Of a stretch of 64,000 bases of DNA, positions 27,625 to 36,205 are shown one piece after another. The number at the start of each line of letters is the position of its first letter. The stretch's first letter is position 1. Made by a program: the position numbers and the translations under genes. The notes under the pieces were generated by a model, which did no database searches, had not been told where the DNA came from, and saw nothing but the letters and a program-made list of their open reading frames with translations. This stretch comes from JAXMBN01 sp046349875. GTDB lineage: Bacteria; Planctomycetota; Planctomycetia; Pirellulales; Pirellulaceae. The stretch is taken from positions 124,001 through 188,000 of the forward strand of contig JAXMBN010000006.1 in assembly GCA_046349875.1 (NCBI GenBank). Reading direction: 5' to 3'.

Positions 27625-29130
27625 TTATTGAACGTGCTGCCGTCGAAGCTGAATCAATGCATCGAGACAACTACGTCGGTTGCCTTGGCAATCAAAAAAA
27701 CCAGCATTGGGGAAATAGTGAGGGCCAATATCGCTGGCTTGCGACCATAGTATGGCGTGCACATTCGGTTTCGATAGAAGCAACTGAATCATCTCGACCG
27801 CTGAAGGAGGCATGCCCGTTGCCGTATCCGATTTGGGGATATCTGCCAGATAATCTTGCTTCCAATCGCTGATCAACCCAACCTTCCCATTGGCCTGCTG
27901 GTCTTTCTTACTATCGAATGGGACTTGGAGAGATGCGATCAACGGCAGACCGAGCAAGGACCAATGGTCGATTAGATCGGCAAGGTCGATCAAGTCCCGA
28001 GGCAGGCTTCCGCCGGGGGATGTATTCATGTTGAAGTCGAGGCAGATGCCGGCTAAGCCAAGATCGGCTCGAATCAATGCATCTGCCAAATGGATCGGCG
28101 ATACCGCATTTTCATGTTGTCCGAGATATTCGGCCCAAGGCAAATCGAGCTGCAAGATTACAGGTGTTCGATCGTCGGCGCGACGCACGGTTTGGATGAC
28201 GCTGACGGCAAGCCGCAATATTTGCTCATCGGTGAGCCCCAGTTCATTGGGGCTATTGAGCCCTGCAGCAGCAGACCAAAGATGGACCTTTCCTTTGTAA
28301 CGGAGGACTGTTTTGCGAGCGAATGCGCAGGCTGCATCTAAGAAGGTGTCGAAATCATCGAGTAGATAGAGCCACTGAGGCATCGCATACGATTGCAGGC
28401 CGATGAGTGGGCCGCCGCAAACGCGAAGATTGTTGGATCGCGCCCATTCGATTTGATCATCAAAGAGATCATAATCCACGCGTCCTGAATGGGCTTCGAT
28501 CTTGCCCCACTCCAATCCGATGCAGGCCATACTCATGGCTGGAAGGCTGAGCTCTGCGGGCTCGCGCCATCGCGCATGCGCATCGAGCTTTACGCCGAGT
28601 AGTGTGCTGAGTTTTGCTTCTTGTTGATGCCTGGCCTGGATCGATTGTTGAACAAAGGATGAGGTCAATGGACGTGAAGCGGCAAGCGCATGTTCGATGG
28701 CTCGCTGCGCATGATGATGAATATTCGGGTCGTGACGATGAACCGAGATGCAATCGAGGAACGCATCGAGAGCTGCTTCTGCCGATTTGCAAAACGCATC
28801 TGGAAGTTTGAGGCCAAGACGCTGCCAATCCAAGGCTCGGCCACGAATGCGATGTAAGGTGCCTCGCGCTAATTCAACAGGCAATGAGTACAACTCGTCT
28901 CCACATCGAAGACTGGACGTGGTTAATGTGATGGGGCCAAACTCGCGAGTGGGCCATATCAACGACAGCTTGCCCGATTCGTCGATGGTTCTTTCGAGTT
29001 CAAGAATCCCCTCTTTCAATCGAACGCGTCCAACCCAAGGTATCCCTTCGATTCCGGTGACGACGGCAGTATTCCATTGACGATCGTCAAAGCGATTCGC
29101 TTCTGGAACTCGAAATCTCATTTGACCCAT
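27625..29130 (-). CDS. GH10-like (xylanase-fold) protein lacking catalytic glutamates
   Basis: The C-terminal 300 residues of this 501-aa protein follow the GH10 barrel: MACIGLEWGKIEAHSGRVDYD at 201-221 (compare the FNWGKIEP signature), DDQIEWARSNNLRVCGGPLIG at 224-244, and a final VHAILWSQASD at 458-468. Where GH10 has the acid/base in a W-D-V-V-N-E strand, this protein has HLWSAAAGLN (283-292). Where the nucleophile stands in an I-T-E-L-D strand, it has LIASLQVPF (397-405). Both glutamates appear replaced. The N-terminal 190 residues are a beta-rich module. It may bind carbohydrate without hydrolysing it, or use other residues. No signal peptide is evident, which is unusual for xylanases. 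Confidence 0.72.
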   Translation of the reverse strand: MGQMRFRVPEANRFDDRQWNTAVVTGIEGIPWVGRVRLKEGILELERTIDESGKLSLIWPTREFGPITLTTSSLRCGDELYSLPVELARGTLHRIRGRALDWQRLGLKLPDAFCKSAEAALDAFLDCISVHRHDPNIHHHAQRAIEHALAASRPLTSSFVQQSIQARHQQEAKLSTLLGVKLDAHARWREPAELSLPAMSMACIGLEWGKIEAHSGRVDYDLFDDQIEWARSNNLRVCGGPLIGLQSYAMPQWLYLLDDFDTFLDAACAFARKTVLRYKGKVHLWSAAAGLNSPNELGLTDEQILRLAVSVIQTVRRADDRTPVILQLDLPWAEYLGQHENAVSPIHLADALIRADLGLAGICLDFNMNTSPGGSLPRDLIDLADLIDHWSLLGLPLIASLQVPFDSKKDQQANGKVGLISDWKQDYLADIPKSDTATGMPPSAVEMIQLLLSKPNVHAILWSQASDIGPHYFPNAGFFDCQGNRRSCLDALIQLRRQHVQ

Positions 29131-29587
29131 CGTCGTCTCTGTTTCCGGTCTTGCTGCCTAGATCGTGGCGACCGAGGCTTATCGAGGTAATGGCATCGGG
29201 CAACTCGTCAGAGAAAGATACCCAATACGTTGAATTGGTGGATTGGATTAGTCTCCGCCGAAATATGCGGATCACTTTACCCTTTTATCTTGGTTTCCGA
29301 TTTTGCGAGGATTACAAACACGACTTCGTTGGTAGTGGAACCGCTGCCACTAGGTCTCCAAAACAGGCTGCGAATGGAAGCGGATTGGAGGAAAGGAAAT
29401 AAGCAGGCTCGTCGGTTAAGTCGCGTTGTAGGGACTGTTCCTTGTTTAGCGAGTTAGGGTCGAAACGGGAGGCTGGGAAGGAGGTTCCTGGCTGGCCGAA
29501 TTTCCGGTCGGGGATGCCCCTCGACACTCTCTCTAGTGTACGCTAAGTTTCGTTTTCTGAACCCACCCCTGCGGTCGAGAGAATTCT
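29131..29587. other. Intergenic region upstream of purC
   Basis: This 457-nt region separates the divergent GH10-like and purC genes. I find no credible gene, RNA motif or strong inverted repeat. A run of GGGAGGCTGGGAAGGAGG-like purine sequence lies near 29470 but does not serve a start codon. Confidence 0.4.
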
Positions 29588-30460
29588 ATGGCAGCCTTGA
29601 TTGAAAGTTCGCTCCCCTTTCCAAAAAGGCAGGGGAAAGTTCGCGATGTCTACGATTTAGGGGATCGCTTGCTGATCGTCAGTTCGGACCGAATCAGTGC
29701 CTTCGATTGGATTTTGCCCACGCCCATTCCTGACAAGGGCCGGCTTCTCACTCAGATGAGCCTGTTCTGGTTTGAGTTTTTGGGGGTAGAGAATCACCTC
29801 CTTTCGGCCGAAGTTCCTGAACAGGTCAAGCCATATGACCCCCAGGGAGTCCTTGAAGGTCGAGTGATGCAGGTCCGAAAAGCCTCCGTAATTCCATTTG
29901 AATGCGTGGTTCGCGGCTACTTGGAAGGTTCTGGATGGCGCGATTATCAAACGACCGGATCCATTTGTGGAGTTGCATTACCGCCAGGACTCTTGCAGTG
30001 TGCGCAGCTTCAAAGCCCCATTTTCACACCGGCTACGAAAGCGGAAACCGGTCACGATGAAAATGTTGGGGTCGATACGATGATCGCGTCTTTGGGCAAG
30101 GATGTGGCGAAGCAGCTTCAAGAGCGATCGATCGCCATCTATCGCAAAGGCGCTGATTGGGCTCGCGATCGCGGCGTGATCATCGCCGATACGAAGTTTG
30201 AATTCGGGTGGTGCGACGATCGAATCATTTTGATCGATGAAGTCCTCACTCCCGATAGTTCGCGGTTCTGGCCGATGGACCAATACCAACCCGGCAAGGC
30301 GCAGCCGTCCTATGACAAGCAGTTTGTTCGCGAACATCTCATGCGGACGACTTGGGATCGCAATAGCCCGCCTCCCGAGTTGCCCGACGATGTCGTGGAG
30401 CAGACGCGAGCCAAATACGTTGAGGCCTATCAGAGAATTACAGGCCGCACGTTTTTGTAA
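29588..30460 (+). CDS. purC: Phosphoribosylaminoimidazole-succinocarboxamide synthase
   Basis: The SAICAR synthetase joins CAIR and aspartate with ATP in de novo purine synthesis. The 290-aa length fits the longer, yeast-ADE1-like form. Clear motifs are KRQGKVRDVYDLGD near 15-28, IVSSDRISAFDWILPTPIPDKG, PFECVVRGYLEGSGWRDY, FTPATKAETGHDENV, and IADTKFEFGW...LIDEVLTPDSSRFWP. The frame is intact. It stands alone, with no purine operon around it. Confidence 0.96.
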   Translation: MAALIESSLPFPKRQGKVRDVYDLGDRLLIVSSDRISAFDWILPTPIPDKGRLLTQMSLFWFEFLGVENHLLSAEVPEQVKPYDPQGVLEGRVMQVRKASVIPFECVVRGYLEGSGWRDYQTTGSICGVALPPGLLQCAQLQSPIFTPATKAETGHDENVGVDTMIASLGKDVAKQLQERSIAIYRKGADWARDRGVIIADTKFEFGWCDDRIILIDEVLTPDSSRFWPMDQYQPGKAQPSYDKQFVREHLMRTTWDRNSPPPELPDDVVEQTRAKYVEAYQRITGRTFL

Positions 30461-30545
30461 GGATCGGTGCGACGACTAAGGTTGTCGAATCATTTCTCGT
30501 CGTGGCTCGCTGTTCGATCGAGCGCATGTTTTCGATGGTTGGCGA

Positions 30546-30935
30546 CTACAATTTCATTTGCAAGTAGTCGGGAAGTCGACGAACATTCCCTTCGCGATCG
30601 ATGCAGGCAATTTCGCTATGGCCTGTAACGAGTAAGGTAGAATCCTTTTCGATCTTGTAAGCGTGATGGATTCGCACACCTTTGGAGCGGACTACTCGGG
30701 TAGTCTGATGAAGCAAGTCGTCAAACTCTGCAGGAAAGAAATACTGAATTTCCATTTTGGTGACGACGAGCATCAGTCCAGTGGCCTCAAAGTCTTTGTA
30801 AGAAAAGCCAATCTGTCGTAAGAGTTCGACGCGGCCACGTTCAAAGTAATTGAGATACTGGGCATGATGGACGCGACCTTGCCCATCGGTTTCGTTATAT
30901 CGAACCCGTATCTCAATCTCATGTTCATGGATCAT
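30546..30935 (-). CDS. Acyl-CoA thioesterase, YbgC / hotdog fold
   Basis: The 129-aa hotdog-fold protein has the 4-hydroxybenzoyl-CoA thioesterase/YbgC signature: VRYNETDGQGRVHHAQYLNY with the catalytic Asp17 region, followed by FERGRVELLRQIGFSY. It would hydrolyse acyl-CoA thioesters in the cytoplasm; the substrate cannot be predicted. It lies 58 nt downstream of the double-ACT gene on the same strand and may be co-transcribed with it. The length is normal for the family (about 130-135). Confidence 0.88.
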   Translation of the reverse strand: MIHEHEIEIRVRYNETDGQGRVHHAQYLNYFERGRVELLRQIGFSYKDFEATGLMLVVTKMEIQYFFPAEFDDLLHQTTRVVRSKGVRIHHAYKIEKDSTLLVTGHSEIACIDREGNVRRLPDYLQMKL

Positions 30936-30993
30936 GCCGCAAATGCTCCAACGAAGTCGTTGAGTCGTTCAAGTTCTGTGATGGCGACGGCGT

Positions 30994-31491
30994 CTAGTCG
31001 TTGGCATCGTCGAGCAAGTCGGCTTCGGAGATCATCTTGAGGCCTTTGCGGGCCAAGGTTTCCATAGCCCCTTCGGTGTTGTCGACCATCAATGCTACGG
31101 CCGGTCCACCACGCGGACGAACGATAAGAGGATAAGCTTGGATGATATTGATTTCGGCTTGCAAAAGAGCGGTACAGATTTGCAATAGAGGGTGGCCACT
31201 ATCGGGCAATTCCACTCCAATCAAATCCGATTCAATAATCGCTAGTCCTGCGCGCTCGAGAATTTCTCGGCCTCGCTCGGGATGACTTACCAAGAAGCGG
31301 ACAAAAGCGCATTCGGCCGAATCATTGATCGATAAGGCGACGATCCGGATTCCCGTACCTTCAAATCGCCGCACCACCTCGAGCAGCTGGCCGACTCGGT
31401 TTTCGAGAAACACCGTGAATTGACGAATAGTCGGGTAATTTCGTCCGCGTGCCGTTTCGAACGAAGTCGAAGATCCCTCTCCTGAACTCAT
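30994..31491 (-). CDS. Double ACT-domain protein
   Basis: The 165-aa protein is two tandem ACT-like modules: IRQFTVFLENRVGQLLEVVRRFEGTGI at about 22-48 and a second around 100-160 (LLQICTALLQAEINI, VALMVDNTEGAMETL). ACT domains bind small ligands, mostly amino acids, and regulate partner enzymes. Free-standing double ACT proteins occur in many bacteria, but no biosynthetic partner lies nearby, so the ligand is unknown. The N-terminal 20 residues are polar and probably disordered. It precedes the thioesterase gene. Confidence 0.82.
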   Translation of the reverse strand: MSSGEGSSTSFETARGRNYPTIRQFTVFLENRVGQLLEVVRRFEGTGIRIVALSINDSAECAFVRFLVSHPERGREILERAGLAIIESDLIGVELPDSGHPLLQICTALLQAEINIIQAYPLIVRPRGGPAVALMVDNTEGAMETLARKGLKMISEADLLDDAND

Positions 31492-31669
31492 GTTGTGTTT
31501 CTTTCCAAGATTTGTCGCGGAGTCCTAAATTCGGAAGTTGCGACTCTTGTATAGTTTTTTCTTGAGTTCGGGTCAATCAATGTCTATCGATTTCTCGCAC
31601 CCCCTTCGCGACGAGAACTTAGATTTGAAGGCATTCCGAATCCATCCGCCAAAATGTTGGGTCCACCGT

Positions 31670-31826
31670 CTCAACCGTAGGCACCGTAGATCGGTTGTCT
31701 CAACCGTAGGCACCGTAGATCGGTTGTCTCAACCGTAGGCACCGTAGATCAGTTGTCTCAACCGTAGGCACCGTAGATCGGTTGTCCCAGCCGTAGGCAC
31801 CGTAGATCGGTTGTCCCAACCGAAAC
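31670..31826. repeat. 29-bp tandem repeat with palindromic core, about 5.4 copies
   Basis: The unit begins CTCAACCGTAGGCACCGTAG and ends ATCGGTTGT. Five complete copies (31670, 31699, 31728, 31757, 31786) and a partial sixth differ at only a few bases. Across each junction the sequence CGGTTG-TCY-CAACCG forms a 6-bp inverted repeat around a 3-nt centre. The whole 31492-31867 gap otherwise holds no supported gene. There are no unique spacers, so it is not a CRISPR array. Confidence 0.93.
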
Positions 31827-31867
31827 TATTGCTCATCAAACCTATCGCCTCGCCCATGATAGCACCG

Positions 31868-33451
31868 CTATGCAGCGAGCCAATCGATATGAGCGAGTTC
31901 GTCAAGATTTCGATGAATGCTGACAATAATCGATTCCAAATTGGGATTCGCATCAAGAATGGCATCGAGCGTAAAGTGAAACTGCTCGATAGCTTGCTGG
32001 ACGCGTTCTAGAGAATCCATGGCACTCCATTCGCGAAGCAACGACCATTCTCGTAAAAGCGCATCGATCAAGGGAGTCTGAGCATAGGGTTCGCGGAGCT
32101 CTAAGAGAAGTTCGCCTACCTTGCACCCGAGGCTAAAGAGTTGAACAAGGTCGGTACCTGTTTCGGCAATCGTGTCGTGATCCTCGGACGGACCGAGCGA
32201 ATAGATTGTTGGACTTGGATCGGATGTTATTTTCTCTTTCCGAACGCGAAGGCTATCTTGCGCATGATTACGAAACTCGATGGCCCAAGGTTCCACTCCA
32301 TCGAATTCAATCCATTCAGTTGAAAACGCAAGCTCATTATCGAGATGTGATGCATCTAGTTTCCAGAAGGTAGGCTTTGAAGAAGACATCGCAAGTTGGC
32401 ATAGTTCGCAATTGCAGGTTTCTTGAGAAGCGTGCCCCAGTACCTCGGGAATGCGTTGCCATTCCCTTTTGAGAATGGTTTCGGGAGATCGAAAGTGAAA
32501 TTCTGGTTGCGATGTCTGCAGCCATCGCTGTTGCTCTTGTTCTAAGTATTGGATCAATGTTTCGTGGCTCATTGAATAATGAGGCGCATTCCAAACACCG
32601 ACTTGCCAAGCCGTCATCAGCATATGCCGCACAAAATCGTAGTAGAGAATTCTCTCATTCTCGCCAAAACTTTGAGTTCGATAGATGTTCGACTCCATCG
32701 ACAATGGCGTGGGTGGATGACCCATGGCTGACCAATAGTCGGCGCGATCCTCTAAATCGTGAATACGATGAGCGTGTTGTTCAAGCATCATTTCGCGAGC
32801 GGAAAGGCCTCGCCATTCTTCGCGTGGAAGCCAGAGCCACCGCTGATGCATGTCACGAATCGTTGACTCGAGCGTTTCATAATCGATATGGTCCGCAGCG
32901 GTCCATGGAATCTGAAGCCATTCGTCTACCACAAATTCGAGAAAGGGCCGGCCATAAAGAATCTGTCGATAATCGATCTTCGGATTGGACTTCCGTACGA
33001 TCGCTCGCCGCCACGCGAGACTTTGCCAGAACTGGTGTTCTCCTTCTCCATGTGATATCTCGACGCACTGCCAATCCGAGCCTAAATGGAACGGAACTTC
33101 CACTTGCACACCATTTGCATCGGTCAGTTCCACAAAACCCTCTAGCAGTTCATCCTCATGGGAAAGCGCAAATCCACAACCTTTCATCACGATTAAGCGG
33201 GCAGCCAAATCAATCCAAAGGGCTCGTTTTGAGGTGCCAAAAGCATTTGCGGTTGATGGTTCATTGCTTCCGAATCGATTCGCTGTTCGACAGGCATGTC
33301 CGGAGTCATAAGTCGCCAGGGAATAATACCATTCCTGGAGAGTATCGGGAGAGGAAGATAAGGCGGCCAACTTAGCGATGCATTGACGCTGCGAGGTCGA
33401 TTCCCATTCAGAATACACGCCGTCGGTAATGAAAACATCGATCCGAATCAT
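31868..33451 (-). CDS. Orphan 527-aa protein of unknown function
   Basis: No family was recognised. ATG 33451 is chosen because AGGAG lies 8 nt upstream. The protein is rich in Trp, His and acidic residues and appears soluble, with no signal peptide or membrane helix. Visible features are IRIDVFITDGVYSEWESTSQ at the N-terminus, a GYGRPFLEFVVDEWLQIPW-like central region, a cysteine cluster CNCELCQLA near residue 355 that could bind metal, and a duplicated ALLREWS/LLREWS helix near 475. The C-terminus is a long helical segment. It is bracketed by copies of a palindromic repeat (31.67-31.83 kb and 33.53-33.61 kb). Confidence 0.75.
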   Translation of the reverse strand: MIRIDVFITDGVYSEWESTSQRQCIAKLAALSSSPDTLQEWYYSLATYDSGHACRTANRFGSNEPSTANAFGTSKRALWIDLAARLIVMKGCGFALSHEDELLEGFVELTDANGVQVEVPFHLGSDWQCVEISHGEGEHQFWQSLAWRRAIVRKSNPKIDYRQILYGRPFLEFVVDEWLQIPWTAADHIDYETLESTIRDMHQRWLWLPREEWRGLSAREMMLEQHAHRIHDLEDRADYWSAMGHPPTPLSMESNIYRTQSFGENERILYYDFVRHMLMTAWQVGVWNAPHYSMSHETLIQYLEQEQQRWLQTSQPEFHFRSPETILKREWQRIPEVLGHASQETCNCELCQLAMSSSKPTFWKLDASHLDNELAFSTEWIEFDGVEPWAIEFRNHAQDSLRVRKEKITSDPSPTIYSLGPSEDHDTIAETGTDLVQLFSLGCKVGELLLELREPYAQTPLIDALLREWSLLREWSAMDSLERVQQAIEQFHFTLDAILDANPNLESIIVSIHRNLDELAHIDWLAA

Positions 33452-33460
33452 GGAAGCCAC

Positions 33461-34049
33461 TCCTTGTTTCCCGCGAATTGATTTTCAGCAAACTCCGTCG
33501 TTGGATAGTCCCAACCATCTCTTAACGTTGCGCGGTGGTCTCAACCGCCGCACAGTAACGATTGAGGACAATCGAGCTACTTGCAGTAGCGCGGTTGTCC
33601 CAACCGCGAACTAGTATTCTTTCAAACGATCCCCCAAAACCTTTGCAGCACGAAGCCCAACCGCCAACTCGTCCTCGATGGGACGATTGCCAATAACTTT
33701 TGAACAGCAACTCCCAAATAACGCGCAGTAGCCATCGAGGCCCGTCGTAGACTTGAGTAGTATTGTGTTCAGGTAGGTGTGTACGTATGGATGGTCATTG
33801 TGCCAGTGAAAGCGGTTTTGTCAACTGGTTTGTTCACTGAATTACGTCGATTTCAAAATTTAACGCTCAGGAAACCTTTTCGGATTGAAGGGGCAGAAAG
33901 CCTGGAAGCGAGCAAGGCCAAGTTCGGGCCGTACTCGGACGATAAACAAAACATCGCTGTCTTGCGCGAAGGAAATAGCAGCATTTCCTACCGAGAAAGT
34001 GAAGAGGATGAGTGTCGAGCGCGTTGGCACCTGAGGCGAGGGATCGCAA
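33461..34049. other. Intergenic region with repeat remnants
   Basis: This 589-nt region separates the orphan gene from the small secreted protein gene. It contains palindromes related to the 29-bp repeat (listed separately). A 129-codon open frame at 33779-34168 overlaps the following gene by over 100 nt and shows no motif, so it is not called. Confidence 0.45.
33532..33607. repeat. Two palindromic elements related to the 29-bp repeat core
   Basis: GCGGTGGTCTCAACCGC (33532-33548) and GCGGTTGTCCCAACCGC (33591-33607) share the GGTTG-TCY-CAACC core of the tandem array at 31.67 kb and are 1.7 kb away on the other side of the orphan gene. The second has a perfect 7-bp arm on each side of the centre. 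Confidence 0.75.
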
Positions 34050-34649
34050 ATGAAAAACCGAAAGTCCAAATTGTTTGCGATCGCTATGGTCGCCTTCGCG
34101 TCTCAAGCCGCATCGGCGGGCTGGCCAGAGTTTTGGCATTCGTGTGGAGTGGATCGAGAACGAAATAACATTTGGCCTCATCCTTTCCGATCTGCCGATG
34201 CGGGAGCGGTCTACGCTCCCTTCGATGTGATGAAGGCAAACGGTTGGAAGCTCTACAATACCCTTGGTACTGGTTTCTTTACCGAGCAAAATGCGCTAAC
34301 CGATGCTGGTCGCATTCGTCTCGAATGGATTATCTCGCAAGCACCTGTGGATCGAAGACAAGTTTTTGTTCTCAAAGGTGCAACGGGCGATGATACGGCA
34401 GCGCGAGTCGAATCGGTTCAAGTTGCCATTTCGCAACTGCTACCCGTCGGTGAATTGCCACCCATTTACGTAACGGATGTTGAACCCTACGTTTCCTCCG
34501 GCCAGTATCAAACCGCCATCAATCGCGCTTTGATTCGCACGACACCGAACCCTCGCTTGCCTGTCTTCAAAGGCTTGAATACGCCATCCAGCAACTCAGG
34601 ATCAGGCGGTGGAGCAGGGGCTGGCGGAAGTTCAGGCGGATCGAAGTAG
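34050..34649 (+). CDS. Small secreted protein, unknown function
   Basis: The 199-aa protein has a signal peptide (MKNRKSKLFAIAMVAFASQAASA). The mature part starts GWPEFWHSCGVDRERN and holds a helical/beta mix including APFDVMKANGWKLYNTLGTGFF and PIYVTDVEPYVSSGQYQTAI. The last 25 residues are a Gly/Ser-rich disordered tail. GAGGCGAGGG precedes the ATG. Segments rich in Trp, Pro and Tyr resemble other short planctomycete exported proteins, but I cannot name a family. Confidence 0.7.
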   Translation: MKNRKSKLFAIAMVAFASQAASAGWPEFWHSCGVDRERNNIWPHPFRSADAGAVYAPFDVMKANGWKLYNTLGTGFFTEQNALTDAGRIRLEWIISQAPVDRRQVFVLKGATGDDTAARVESVQVAISQLLPVGELPPIYVTDVEPYVSSGQYQTAINRALIRTTPNPRLPVFKGLNTPSSNSGSGGGAGAGGSSGGSK

Positions 34650-34794
34650 TTTGAACCTCTCAAGCGACATGCATTCAATACATGCAGGCGCCCGCCTTCT
34701 CGACCAGTCGCAAGCGGGAAGGGGCAATAGGAGGAGTGAGATCAATTTCTATTTAATTGCGAGCACCTCTTTGGGAAGGCCGTCAAATAGTTTG

Positions 34795-35175
34795 TTATTC
34801 TTGCGCCCCAGAGATTGAGATAATCGTTTCTGGAAATTGAGAACTCAGATCCTTCTGTTCATCTTCAGACAATTCAGGATGGATCCAGTTGATATGAGTC
34901 AGCCACGGCAATTCTTTCATGATGGCAGCCATGAGTAGCTTGATGTCGAGATAGTTTGCATTAGGAATATTTACGGTAATGGACTTCATCCAGAAATCGA
35001 ATGTAAGGGTCCCTTGCCATTGGTTATCGGATATTTTTTGGTTGATGATTCGTTGAGCTTCATTCGTTCGCGAGATCGGTAGTGCGATTCTCGATCGAAA
35101 CGCGGACAGCAACGCAGCGAATACGGCGATGATCGTGATCGTCCAAAGCCATTTCCTGAGAGACAAAATATCCAC
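34795..35175 (-). CDS. Membrane-anchored hypothetical protein
   Basis: The 126-aa protein has one N-terminal transmembrane helix (about residues 9-27, WLWTITIIAVFAALLSAF). An extracytoplasmic domain of about 95 residues follows, with LTFDFWMKSITVNIPNANYL and a helix DIKLLMAAIMKELPWL. No family was recognised. The base composition is somewhat AT-richer than the neighbours, as in the next gene. The frame is complete, but support rests only on the domain-like composition and signal anchor. Confidence 0.5.
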   Translation of the reverse strand: MDILSLRKWLWTITIIAVFAALLSAFRSRIALPISRTNEAQRIINQKISDNQWQGTLTFDFWMKSITVNIPNANYLDIKLLMAAIMKELPWLTHINWIHPELSEDEQKDLSSQFPETIISISGAQE

Positions 35176-35536
35176 CCCTATGAGGATAAAGTTCTGGCCT
35201 ACATAAATCGTTGAGCACTATCTCCGTATTTGCTCAAACGGCCCATGCGAACATGTGCCAAAACGCATTACAAAATTCTCGACGTTGGCGCTCATTGTCT
35301 GCACGAGTAGTTCTTGAAAGAGAACCATCCGAAACCTTTCGTGCTCTTCACAATCATCAAATCGATGTAGTCGGAATCGTCGATGATCGGTGATTTCTTC
35401 CATTCTCGAAACAATCAATTATTTCGTTGAAGCTACTAGCGATTTGACCTGCAAAAAACTCCAACTCGCTATTTGCATAAAGAGGACTCCCCGTTTTTAA
35501 ATCGCGTCTTATCGCAGTCATTCTTGCCCATGAATG
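35176..35536. other. Intergenic region, no supported gene
   Basis: The 361-nt gap has overlapping 60-66 codon frames on both strands, none with a motif or ribosome site. It is slightly AT-rich. I see no RNA gene or repeat. Confidence 0.4.
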
Positions 35537-35947
35537 TCATGGCATAGGCCAACAACGCACGCCTAAATGCAGAATGGTTGCGATTGGAAGTAAGAGAAAT
35601 GGAAAGAAAAAAATGTGCATTTGACCTGCTGAATCAACATAGTCATTGTCGCCCGTCAAATACAGCGCATATGCAATAGCGCAGAATGCTGAAATCCCCA
35701 ACGCCATGATTCGAGACGCGTTGCTTCCTAAAAGCCCAGCCAGCATGTTTCCAATATGGAGGCAAGCCGAGATGCCTATGCATTCGAACAGGAAATCCTC
35801 GGGAGGTCCGACATGCAGAGCATCAAAGATGGAAAGGATCATGTTCGATAGAGCGAACACGACGATCGCTGTGAATAGCACGTTAGTGAGCGTTTTGTCA
35901 CGCTGTTCGCAATAAACGAAGCTTGAGTAAGGGTTTTCGTCCATCAT
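35537..35947 (-). CDS. Four-helix membrane protein, unknown function
   Basis: The 136-aa protein has about four hydrophobic segments (residues 23-42, 52-71, 78-96 and 112-130) and a short polar N-terminus (MMDENPYSSFVYCEQRD). It would be an integral inner-membrane protein. No family was recognised. It and the 34.8-kb gene lie on the same strand in a stretch of unknown small genes. Confidence 0.6.
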   Translation of the reverse strand: MMDENPYSSFVYCEQRDKTLTNVLFTAIVVFALSNMILSIFDALHVGPPEDFLFECIGISACLHIGNMLAGLLGSNASRIMALGISAFCAIAYALYLTGDNDYVDSAGQMHIFFFPFLLLPIATILHLGVRCWPMP

Positions 35948-36205
35948 TTCTCCAAATGTCCCATTCCTTCGTTTTGAGGTACGCTTTTAAGAACTCGTAC
36001 TCGGGGAGCCTGAATCCAACTTGATATCACAACCCGAAGCTTTAACGAGGGATGTCTTAGACAAGCCACGAACATTGCAAAAGTCAGTCCCTCGCTTACG
36101 CGTCGGATTGTGATAATACGCACATGCGCAATGAACGAAGAAGTAGCCGGACTAGTGCTTTCTGAGGCACCTTGCTCCTCAATGGGCTTTGAAATATCTG
36201 GGGGC

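Noticed and set aside
31670..31826. CRISPR-like repeat array
   Set aside because: Repeats are contiguous at 29 bp without unique spacers and no cas genes are present.
33779..34168. 129-codon frame as a separate gene
   Set aside because: It overlaps the better-supported secreted-protein gene by over 100 nt and has no motif or signal.
35211..35418. Short frames on both strands
   Set aside because: They overlap each other, lack ribosome sites and show no protein-like pattern.
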